DNA of 64,000 nucleotides from Sediminibacterium soli (GTDB taxonomy: Bacteria > Bacteroidota > Bacteroidia > Chitinophagales > Chitinophagaceae). The notes under the pieces are model-generated. The model was not told the origin of the DNA. It saw nothing but the letters and a program-made list of their open reading frames with translations, and did not search any database. The stretch spans positions 62,001 to 126,000 of the forward strand of contig NZ_JAACJR010000006.1 in NCBI RefSeq assembly GCF_009939225.1, given 5' to 3'. Shown piece by piece: positions 25,947 to 34,309 of the stretch (positions within the stretch are counted from its first letter, which is position 1; each line of letters opens with the position of its first letter). Position numbers and translations under genes: made by a program.

Positions 25947-26369
25947 ATGAAAATCGCCATCATTAACGGGCCCAACCTGAACCTGCTGGGTAAGCGGGAG
26001 AAGGATATCTATGGGGATATGTCTTTTGAGAAATACCTGCCCGTGCTGCGCGAAATGTTTCCCTCCGTGACATTCTATTATTTCCAGAGCAATATAGAAG
26101 GCGAGCTGGTTGGCGAGATCCAGCGCACGGGTTTTGAATACGATGGCATCGTACTCAATCCGGCGGCCTATACGCATACCTCCGTCGCTATCGGCGATGC
26201 GATCGCTGCCATTAAAGTGCCGGTGGTGGAAGTGCATATCAGTAATGTGCATGCACGCGAAGAGTTCCGGAAACTGTCTTATGTATCTGCAAAAGCCGCA
26301 GGAAGTATTTTCGGGCTGGGTCTGCAGGGCTACGAACTGGCCGTGCGCTGGCTGATCGGTAAAGCCTGA
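25947..26369 (+). CDS. aroQ: 3-dehydroquinate dehydratase, type II
   Basis: The 140-residue dodecameric type II enzyme catalyses the third step of the shikimate pathway. It begins MKIAIINGPNLNLLGKREKD with the catalytic tyrosine Y22 in IYGD, and has NPAAYTHTSVAIGDAI and VEVHISNVHAREEFR with the catalytic histidine. Length is typical. It stands as a single gene, 32 bp before the glycosyltransferase. Confidence 0.97.
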   Translation: MKIAIINGPNLNLLGKREKDIYGDMSFEKYLPVLREMFPSVTFYYFQSNIEGELVGEIQRTGFEYDGIVLNPAAYTHTSVAIGDAIAAIKVPVVEVHISNVHAREEFRKLSYVSAKAAGSIFGLGLQGYELAVRWLIGKA

Positions 26370-26401
26370 CGAACGGTACGATATTTGTCCATTGCCACAC
26401 C

Positions 26402-27940
26402 ATGAATCAACGATATTCCAGTAAGGTCCGCTGGCTGATATTGATCGCTGCTGTTGCGAAACTGCTTGTGTCTGCACTGCTCGAACTGGGTAATGACGAA
26501 GTGTATTACTGGATCTATGCCATCCAGCCCGACTGGAACCATTTTGATCACCCGCCGATGGTAGGCTGGCTGATCAGGGTTACCACCTTTAACCTGCTCT
26601 GGGTAAATGAGGTATCGCTGCGGTTGGGAAGCATTATCTGCGCCTCCGTTTCCACCTGGTTCATCTTCAAAACCGGGAAACTGCTTGCCAATGAGAGAGC
26701 GGGATGGTATGCGGCACTGATCTACAATTTTTCCGTGTACACGGGTTTTATCGCAGGTATGTTTATCCTGCCCGATTCGCCGCAGATGCCTTTCTGGACA
26801 GGCGCTTTGTACATTATGGCGCACCTGTTTGTCCGGAACGACGAACACAAACTGGGTATCTGGCTTTTACTGGGACTGATGATCGGGCTCGCCGCGCTGT
26901 GTAAAGTGCATGGCCTGTTTTTATGGGCCGGGTTCGGGTTATTCCTGCTGATCGTGCGTGCGAAATGGCTGCTGAACTGGCGTTTGTATGCCGCGGTGGC
27001 GGTGACACTGGTCTGCGTATTTCCCATCGTTTACTGGAATGTGCTGAATGATTTTATCACTTACCGGTTTCATTCGGAAAGAGTAACCCATACCTCGTTA
27101 CAATGGGATATGCTGGGCAGGGAGATAGCAGGAGAGATCGTTTACCAGAACCCGGTCATATTTTTATTGGTCATTGCCGCCTTATTTACCATGCTCGCTA
27201 ACCGGATACGTTTTAGCCGCAGATCAGCTTCCGTATGGCTGTTGTGTATGAGTTTGCCGATGATCGCCGTATTCTGGGGCATATCCCTGTTGAACCCCAC
27301 ACTGCCGCACTGGAGCGGTCCCGGGTATATTCCGCTGTTCCTGGTGGCGGGGGTGTTTCTTGAACAGCGCTCAAGGCAGTCTGTGCCCGGTATCCTCAAA
27401 GTGGCAGCCACGCTGGTATCGGTCGCCCTGGTAGCGGGTGTGTTGCTGGTGCGGTTGTCGCCGGTTAATTTCGGCAGCCACGACCGGCAGAATTTTGGCG
27501 AGTACTGCCCAACGCTCGATCTTTCCGGCTGGCGGAGCTTCAGTAAACGTTTTGCTGCGTTGAAGCAGCAGGATATCGACAATGGCAGGATGCGCGACAG
27601 CACACCTATTATCACCGACAAATGGTTCCCGGCAGGACATCTTGAATTCTATACCGCAAGAACCACCCATACCACGCTGCTGGGTGTGGGAAAGCTGGAA
27701 GACATACACAAATTTGCCTGGCTGAACAGGGAGAGAAGCCCGCTGCGGATCGGCCAGGATGCCTATGTGATCGTTCCCTCTAATTTGCCGCTTAATGTAA
27801 AGGAAGCGTACGGCAGTTATTTCAGCAAGATAGAAGTGCCTGCCATTATTCCGCAGAAACGTATGGGCAGGATCGTGCGCTATTTTTATGTATACCGCCT
27901 GAAAGATTGCCGCTTGCTGCCGAAGATGGGAGTATTGTGA
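26402..27940 (+). CDS. GT39/ArnT-like membrane glycosyltransferase
   Basis: The 512-residue GT-C protein has about ten hydrophobic segments. It carries the luminal acidic motif NDEVYYW (D32-E33) after the first membrane segment and the FDHPPMVGW motif (H50-P51-P52), typical of the PMT_2/ArnT family that uses polyprenyl-phosphate sugars in the periplasm. The C-terminal 150 residues form a soluble-looking domain. The acceptor (lipid A, protein or glycan) cannot be predicted. A near -7 box GATATTTG lies at 26380-26387. It ends convergently, 60 bp from the TamB-like gene. Confidence 0.85.
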   Translation: MNQRYSSKVRWLILIAAVAKLLVSALLELGNDEVYYWIYAIQPDWNHFDHPPMVGWLIRVTTFNLLWVNEVSLRLGSIICASVSTWFIFKTGKLLANERAGWYAALIYNFSVYTGFIAGMFILPDSPQMPFWTGALYIMAHLFVRNDEHKLGIWLLLGLMIGLAALCKVHGLFLWAGFGLFLLIVRAKWLLNWRLYAAVAVTLVCVFPIVYWNVLNDFITYRFHSERVTHTSLQWDMLGREIAGEIVYQNPVIFLLVIAALFTMLANRIRFSRRSASVWLLCMSLPMIAVFWGISLLNPTLPHWSGPGYIPLFLVAGVFLEQRSRQSVPGILKVAATLVSVALVAGVLLVRLSPVNFGSHDRQNFGEYCPTLDLSGWRSFSKRFAALKQQDIDNGRMRDSTPIITDKWFPAGHLEFYTARTTHTTLLGVGKLEDIHKFAWLNRERSPLRIGQDAYVIVPSNLPLNVKEAYGSYFSKIEVPAIIPQKRMGRIVRYFYVYRLKDCRLLPKMGVL

Positions 27941-28000
27941 ATGAAGATGGTGGACCGCGGATCGTAAGAAGACTGATCCTGATCCTGCCGGAACAGCTTC

Positions 28001-31000
28001 CTAATTGCTTCCGGTCTGCGTACTGTCTGCAGGCGGACTGAACCGGATACTTTCCTCTTTTTTCCCAAACAGTTTTTCAAAATCCTTCCGGTAGGAGATA
28101 CTGATACCCTGCCGGTTCCTCCGGCCAAAGCTGGTGCTGCTGAGCAGGTCCAGCGTATTGCGGTTAAAGATGATCAGGCGCAGTTTCCTGTCTTTGGTAA
28201 GAATGAACTCGATGTTCATATTGGGCAGCCACTGCGTGGCGCCGTTCGATACAACGGAACTTCCCACATTGAAATCGATATCGCTGCCCACCGTAACGAT
28301 GATCTTGTCGTTGGCGAAAGCCCTTGTCAGTTTCAGGTCCACACGCGTACGGTCTATCCTGCTGGCCGCGCCGGCGCTGGTTGGATCAATGATACTGGCA
28401 CTGCTGTAGGCGCTGGTGCCGATATCGAACCGTATGCTTCTGTCTCCCGTGATCTTGTACAGGATATTACTGAACAGTTTGTTCACTTCTTTTGTCAGCA
28501 GCTGTGAAAGCGAGTTATAGGTGATCGCGTACGGGTTTACAAATGCAGAACTGGAACTGGAGCCGCTGCCCGCAGGTACGAACTGGTTAAAGATGATCAC
28601 ATAGGCCACCTGGTTCAGCAGCAGGTTCTGGTCTTTTTCAAGACGGTTCAGGTACTGCATGAAATCGTTATCGGATTTCACCGGGCTCGACTGTGGGAAA
28701 TCGAGCCGGAACTTGATATCGGGTTTGGTGAGTTTGTCTCTCAACTGTGCGATCACGTATACATCGCCGCGGTAGCCCTGTACGGCACTGCCGAAACGGT
28801 TATTACCGATCAGTTCGCTAAGACTTACCCGCTCTGCCGTATACTGTGCATCGATATGCAGATCGGCGCGGAAGGGATCCCCGGTCCAGTCTATATAATT
28901 GCCCGCATCGGGCAACAGCACGAACGGGCGTTTGATCAATCCCCGCAGGTTGAACAGGTAATTACCGCTGTCGATATAATACCGCCCACGCATGGTAAGC
29001 GATTCGGTGGTACCGGCGTGCATCAGCAAACGACCATTACCTACGGCAGAGATCACATCGCCTTCCAGTTCATCGAGGATCACATCGATCTTTACATTGT
29101 TGTTGGCAGTGAGATCCAGGTCAACGGTAAGATTGAACGGGTTGGTCTTTTCCGGCTGGGCTATCTCGGTGCCGTATTGCTTGAATACGATAAAGTCTGC
29201 GTTACCGCTTTGCCGGGTGATGGAGTTGGGTATAAAAATACGGGATGTGTCGTTTGCCACGGCGGTCATCGACATATGGCAATTGTACTCCGGCCCGGTA
29301 AAGCGCAGGTTGGCCCGACCGATCGCTTTTCCGTAGAATTGTTTGTTGTCGGACGAGCGTGTGTCGATCAGTAACAGTTTATCGGTGCTGAGGTCAAAAT
29401 CGAACCGCATATCCTGGAATCCCTTCTCGTATAATTTTCCGCTGACACTGCCTGTGTTGTTGTACCTGTCCCGTATGCGGAAATTGCCGAAATCGATGCC
29501 ATCCTCCTGGAAATTGATATCGGCCGAATCGATCCGGTAGGTGACCTGTGTATAGTTCACCTTCATGCTGGCATCCCGCAGCTTAATCCGGCCCAGCAGG
29601 TTGGGTGCGTTCAGGTTGCCGCTGATGGACAGGTTGCCCGTTGCCTTGCCGTGCATATCGCTGAACAGGGTATTGAGGAACCGGTGCAATATATCGATCT
29701 GCGATTCCTGCAGCTGTATATCGGTTGTAAGCGAATTGCCGGTGGTATCCTTGATATTGTAACTGCCTTTGGCCGTAAAGCGATAGCCCTCGTTGGGTGA
29801 TTCGATGGTAAAAGGCAGATCGCCGGTTTGCCCGTCGTAATGTGCGCTGATATTTACCAGTCCGACAGAATCGTCATCCAGCCTAAACTGCTCGGCCTTC
29901 AGTTTTGCATCGGCGGAAAACGTGCCGAAGAAATTTTTCAGCACAATATCGCCCGTGGTCACGCCTTCCAGTCTTGGGTTTTTGAAGAGCAGGTAGGTAA
30001 GATCACCCATGATCACGTTCTTCAGTTTCACAATAAGGTTCTGCGTATTGCCGCCATCCTCTTCCTCTGTTTCAACCGTGATCTCCTGGAAGCCCTGTGA
30101 AAATTTGATGTTATTGGCGCGTACAAAATGTTTGCGTACGGTAAGCTCACCGGCTTTTTCTATCGCCCATTTCTTTTCATTCAGTACAAAAGAAGAGGGT
30201 CTGAACTGTACGCGTACGCCATCATCCAGCGTGTATACATCGGCAAACAGGTCGGCATCGTTCAGCGTATTGTCTGCGCTGGTTTTGACCGACACTTCCG
30301 AGTGGTCGTTAGACGACACAATGGCGAACTGTGTGTTCGGGAACCGCAGGCTGTCTGTGGCCTGCACACTGCCGATGGTGCCCCGTACAGAGAGGGTGTC
30401 GATGGTACCCTTGCCCGTTAGGCCCAGACTGGTAAAACTGATCTTCCCGATCTTGCCGAAAGGAACGGTAGCCACAACGTTGAGCGAATTGTTATAAGTG
30501 TCTATCGAACCGCTGACGGAGGCATCGTTGAAACCGGACAGTTTCTGATCGAACAGGGCCAGGTACGGCTCAAAATAGTTGGTGTTGACAATAAAACTGA
30601 ATCGCTGGTTGACCGGTATCGAATCAGGCGGCTTGATATATGCCGGATAATAGTGGCTCAGGAAATTCTGGAAGCTGGCCGGCAATGCCTGTATGTTGAA
30701 TTGCCCGCGTATAGTGGCATTCAGCTCATTGCTGCCGAGGTGCAGCTGTTTAACGGAATCAACATATTCTGAAACCAGGTTCAGCGAGTCGAATGACAGC
30801 TTTACCCTGGGCGAAGTGATGCCGGCGTTCAGGAACTTAGCGGTTCCCAGGAAGTTGTCGATATTGGTGCCTGTAAAGTTTACGTCGAGAAGCCCGGTTA
30901 ACTGCAGGGAATCTTTCAGTTGGCCAAACAGGTTCAGCGCTTTCAGATTGGAATGCGCCAGATCACCTACAATGTTAAAACGCGGCAGCTGTCCCGTCAG

Positions 31001-32770
31001 GTCTACCTCTACCTGGCTGTTGAAATCGAGGTTGGGGTCGTTGATCTTCAGTTCGCCCGTAAAATATTTTTTCTGGAAAGTACCGTTGGTGATGATGTTG
31101 GTATACGTGTAATTCTTGTAGGCAAGCGATGAAATATTTCCCTCCAGCGTTGTGCGCAGCCGATCCACGTTAAAGCTGCTTCCGGTGATCTTTCCCTTGA
31201 AATCCACCAGTCCCAGGTCTTCATGGTTCAGGAATTTGCCCATGTTGAAACGGATGGTTTCGATATCACCGGTATAAACGGGGTCGCCGCTGCGGGGCAA
31301 CTGCAGACTGATATTTGTTTTGACACCTCCCAGCTGCGTGCTGAAACTTCCCGCCGTGATGAAATTGTGTATGGTTCCGTTAAAGTTGCCGCGGTACAAT
31401 ATGGTGCCCAGCGCGGCCATATTGGGCGAGTTTACGTTCTTCAGCGCAGGAATAAATATACCCAGGTCGTAATGGTTGGTGGTGAGTGTGCCGCCGTTCA
31501 GCGATATCCGCGCGCGGTCAATATCCGGAAGCCCCTTCATGGCCAGCGTGCCCGATACATTTGTGGTGGCGCCTATACGGGCCGAGAGATTGTGTACGGT
31601 AAAATCGGCCACCGTTCCGTGAAAATTACCCGACAGTGTCGTTTCTTTTTTCCAGGTACGCAGCTCGGGGGCAAAGAAGGCAATATCGTCGCTGTTCACC
31701 TTTGCATTGCTGAAATGCGCATCCATTTTTACCCGGGTGGTATAATCGCCGAAATCCCTGTTGAAATCCGAGAAACGCATGGCATAGTAATTCGTCAGCC
31801 TGCTTTTGTTTGTCTGCAGGTCCAGGTTGGCAAACTCCATGATCTGCGGCGTGAACCTGAAATGCGCTTTCAGTTTTTTGATCTCTATACCGGATCTGTC
31901 TTTTACACCAAGATCCACCACCGCCCGCAAAGTGTCTTTCACAACAGAAAGATTACCGATGGTGCCGGTGAGTTTACTCAGTCTGATATGGCTGCCGTCG
32001 AAATAGGGAAGGGGTTTGTCGCCGTCGCTGTCGAGGTAAAGATTGCCGTTCCTGATCTGTATCTTTCCCACTTTCGCAACCATGTTGCCCGGGTTAAAGT
32101 ACAGGCCGGTATCGGCGCCTGCGGGTTTGGGTCTTAATGAGTCGGGTCTCAGTGCCGGCAGGTTCTGGATGCCGAAATAGGGGTTATCGAGGGTGATCTC
32201 GTTGATCGCATACTGGTTGTTGGGCAGGTCGATGTTTTCTGCATCCACCAGCAGGCTGCCCACGCTTACCGTCATCCTTTCACCGCGCCAGCGGTCGTCC
32301 TGCAGGAACCGTACATTTTTGAAATCGATCTTTTTCAGGTTCAGCGAAATGCCGCCTTTCCTGTCGCCGGTGGAAGGTGAACGGAAATAATCCAGCACGA
32401 ACTGGTAGTTCCAGACAGAATCTTTCCGGTTCATATACACTGTTGCATCTTCCAGTCCTGCATATTTCAGGTCTGCCTTGTCTTTCAGAAAGAACCAGTC
32501 GGTGATCCTTACTTTCAGCTGTCCGGCATACAGCAACGTATCTTTTTGCCTGTCCCTGATCAACGCCCCCTCCATATTGAGGCTGTTGAACAGGGCAATG
32601 TTAACGCTGCGTATGCTTACCTCGGTGCCCAGGGCCCTGGATAATTTGCCCGCGGCATAATGCACCAGCCAGTTCTGAACGGTAGAGGTTTGTATAGCAA
32701 TAAAGATCAGTAATATAAAAGCTATCAGGATGAGGAGCGCGCGACGTAATATTTTCAGGAACCGCTTCAG
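28001..32770 (-). CDS. TamB-like translocation/assembly protein (AsmA-like giant); start uncertain
   Basis: About 1,590 residues: one N-terminal membrane anchor (ILRRALLILIAFILLIFIAI), then long repetitive beta structure and a C-terminal TamB (DUF490) domain. Such proteins bridge inner and outer membrane and act in lipid transport or outer-membrane protein assembly. The reading frame has no ATG, GTG or TTG near the anchor. The coordinates assume a CTG at 32770 giving MKRFLKILRR; the only upstream in-frame start is a GTG at 32947 within non-coding-looking sequence. An ATG at 32801 would fit perfectly if one base of the A5 run 32789-32793 were absent (MPYFTVKYLYLKRF). A second TamB-like gene lies at 57396-62336 with a TamL partner; this one has none nearby. 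Confidence 0.85.
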   Translation of the reverse strand: MKRFLKILRRALLILIAFILLIFIAIQTSTVQNWLVHYAAGKLSRALGTEVSIRSVNIALFNSLNMEGALIRDRQKDTLLYAGQLKVRITDWFFLKDKADLKYAGLEDATVYMNRKDSVWNYQFVLDYFRSPSTGDRKGGISLNLKKIDFKNVRFLQDDRWRGERMTVSVGSLLVDAENIDLPNNQYAINEITLDNPYFGIQNLPALRPDSLRPKPAGADTGLYFNPGNMVAKVGKIQIRNGNLYLDSDGDKPLPYFDGSHIRLSKLTGTIGNLSVVKDTLRAVVDLGVKDRSGIEIKKLKAHFRFTPQIMEFANLDLQTNKSRLTNYYAMRFSDFNRDFGDYTTRVKMDAHFSNAKVNSDDIAFFAPELRTWKKETTLSGNFHGTVADFTVHNLSARIGATTNVSGTLAMKGLPDIDRARISLNGGTLTTNHYDLGIFIPALKNVNSPNMAALGTILYRGNFNGTIHNFITAGSFSTQLGGVKTNISLQLPRSGDPVYTGDIETIRFNMGKFLNHEDLGLVDFKGKITGSSFNVDRLRTTLEGNISSLAYKNYTYTNIITNGTFQKKYFTGELKINDPNLDFNSQVEVDLTGQLPRFNIVGDLAHSNLKALNLFGQLKDSLQLTGLLDVNFTGTNIDNFLGTAKFLNAGITSPRVKLSFDSLNLVSEYVDSVKQLHLGSNELNATIRGQFNIQALPASFQNFLSHYYPAYIKPPDSIPVNQRFSFIVNTNYFEPYLALFDQKLSGFNDASVSGSIDTYNNSLNVVATVPFGKIGKISFTSLGLTGKGTIDTLSVRGTIGSVQATDSLRFPNTQFAIVSSNDHSEVSVKTSADNTLNDADLFADVYTLDDGVRVQFRPSSFVLNEKKWAIEKAGELTVRKHFVRANNIKFSQGFQEITVETEEEDGGNTQNLIVKLKNVIMGDLTYLLFKNPRLEGVTTGDIVLKNFFGTFSADAKLKAEQFRLDDDSVGLVNISAHYDGQTGDLPFTIESPNEGYRFTAKGSYNIKDTTGNSLTTDIQLQESQIDILHRFLNTLFSDMHGKATGNLSISGNLNAPNLLGRIKLRDASMKVNYTQVTYRIDSADINFQEDGIDFGNFRIRDRYNNTGSVSGKLYEKGFQDMRFDFDLSTDKLLLIDTRSSDNKQFYGKAIGRANLRFTGPEYNCHMSMTAVANDTSRIFIPNSITRQSGNADFIVFKQYGTEIAQPEKTNPFNLTVDLDLTANNNVKIDVILDELEGDVISAVGNGRLLMHAGTTESLTMRGRYYIDSGNYLFNLRGLIKRPFVLLPDAGNYIDWTGDPFRADLHIDAQYTAERVSLSELIGNNRFGSAVQGYRGDVYVIAQLRDKLTKPDIKFRLDFPQSSPVKSDNDFMQYLNRLEKDQNLLLNQVAYVIIFNQFVPAGSGSSSSSAFVNPYAITYNSLSQLLTKEVNKLFSNILYKITGDRSIRFDIGTSAYSSASIIDPTSAGAASRIDRTRVDLKLTRAFANDKIIVTVGSDIDFNVGSSVVSNGATQWLPNMNIEFILTKDRKLRLIIFNRNTLDLLSSTSFGRRNRQGISISYRKDFEKLFGKKEESIRFSPPADSTQTGSN

Positions 32771-32968
32771 GTACAGGTATTTAACGGTAAAAATAAGGCA
32801 TCGCGTGATTACTGCAATTTTGGGGCCGGGAGAGGGGAGGGATTGAGGGGAATTGAGGGATAGCCGAAGGGCGATTGCCGATTGCTGATTGGGAAGAAAG
32901 CTGGTGGGTACCGGGCATTCCCCGAAAAAGCCAGACCCCCAACTCACGATAACCCACGCCTCCCGTCC

Positions 32969-34222
32969 TTACCCCACTTCTGCCGCAGCGGCAACCTCTT
33001 CTCTGGCTGGCAGGGAGATAATAAAGGTGGCGCCTTCGTTTTCGGCGCTTACGGCATTGATATAGCCGTTGTGTTTTTCCATGATCTGTTTGCACAACGC
33101 GAGGCCGATGCCGGTGCCCTCGTACTCGTTGTGCACATGCAGACGTTTGAACATATCGAATATCTGTTCGGCGTATTTCTGGTTAAAACCAATGCCGTTG
33201 TCTTTGATGAATATGCGGTAATAATGTGTTTGTCCGCGTTTGGGGGCCGCGTTCAGGTTATCGCAGTAGATATGGATTTCCGGGGGCACATTGGGTTTGC
33301 TGTATTTGATGGCGTTGCCGACAAGATTCAGGAACAGCGATTTAATGAGCACGGGGTTTACCGCCAGCACGGGCAGGGGGCCCACATCGATGCGGGCATC
33401 CTTGTTTTGTATCTGGGTATCGAGCTCATCGAGCACTTCCTGCACAAGGGGGTTGAATTCGGTTCTGACAAAAGGCTCTTTTTCTGTGGAGATCTTGGAA
33501 AAAGTAAGGATATCCTTGATCAGCTCCTGCATGCGCTCGGCGGCTTTCTGGATGATGCGGATTTTGGACTGCGCGTCTTCGTCCAGCTGCGCTTTGTGTT
33601 TGATGGCAAGCAGGTCGCTGAAAGTGCGGATCTTGCGCAGCGGCTCCTGCATATCGTGCGATGCCATGAAGGCAAAGCGGTCCAGTTCCTTGTTGGCGGT
33701 TTCCAGGCTTTCTATATTGACCAGCAGTTTTTTGTTCAGCTCGTTCACTTTTTCCTCCGACAGTTTCCGCTCCTTGATCTCGTTCTCGAGATTTTTGTTG
33801 ATTGACCGGAGCTTTTCTTCCTGCGAAAGTAACTGGTGGTTCTTTTTGTACAGTTCCACGAACACAGACACTTTGGCCCGCAGGAGCTCGGGGTTGACCG
33901 GTTTGAAGATATAATCCACTGCGCCGGACCGGTAACCCTTGAATATGTTCTCCTCACCGTAATTGTTGGCGGTGATGAAAATGATGGGGATATGTTTCAG
34001 CTTCTCCCGCTCATAGATCAGCGCGGCGGTCTCAAAGCCGTTGAGGTTGGGCATCTTTACATCCATCAGGATAAGGGCAAAATCAAATTCGTTCAGCAGT
34101 ATCTTCAATGCCTGCCTGCCCGAGCTGGCTTTCACAAAATGATATCCGTCTGCCTCGAGGATCGTCTCGAGCGAAAAAAGATTGTCTTCCCTGTCGTCAA
34201 CCAGTAATATCTTTTGCGGCAT
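32969..34222 (-). CDS. Receiver-histidine kinase hybrid, soluble
   Basis: The 417-residue protein has an N-terminal receiver domain (about 1-120: ILLVDDREDNLFSLE, acceptor D in LILMDVKMPN, K in YIFKPV), a coiled coil (about 125-180) and a HisKA/HATPase core. The phosphoacceptor histidine is in [20 protein letters not shown]; the N box reads NLVGNAIKYSK, and the G boxes read DNGIGFNQKY and GTGIGLALCKQI. No membrane segment is seen, so it is cytoplasmic. It follows the giant kinase by 87 bp on the same strand and probably forms its operon partner, perhaps as a phosphorelay receiver. Its H-box is closely similar to that of the CHASE3 kinase at 50436-51791. Confidence 0.9.
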   Translation of the reverse strand: MPQKILLVDDREDNLFSLETILEADGYHFVKASSGRQALKILLNEFDFALILMDVKMPNLNGFETAALIYEREKLKHIPIIFITANNYGEENIFKGYRSGAVDYIFKPVNPELLRAKVSVFVELYKKNHQLLSQEEKLRSINKNLENEIKERKLSEEKVNELNKKLLVNIESLETANKELDRFAFMASHDMQEPLRKIRTFSDLLAIKHKAQLDEDAQSKIRIIQKAAERMQELIKDILTFSKISTEKEPFVRTEFNPLVQEVLDELDTQIQNKDARIDVGPLPVLAVNPVLIKSLFLNLVGNAIKYSKPNVPPEIHIYCDNLNAAPKRGQTHYYRIFIKDNGIGFNQKYAEQIFDMFKRLHVHNEYEGTGIGLALCKQIMEKHNGYINAVSAENEGATFIISLPAREEVAAAAEVG

Positions 34223-34309
34223 GAGGGGAGGAGTAGTTAAAAATAATCGTTAAAAAATCGGTTTTGGGTGTAAGGTTCAAACGGATATTGATCAGTTGCC
34301 CATGGTTAT

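Noticed and set aside
32820..32968. N-terminal extension of the TamB-like gene up to GTG 32947
   Set aside because: The stretch is low-complexity spacer sequence (repeated GATTGAGGGG and GATTGCCGATT words) encoding a proline/serine-rich string before the membrane anchor, unlike family members.
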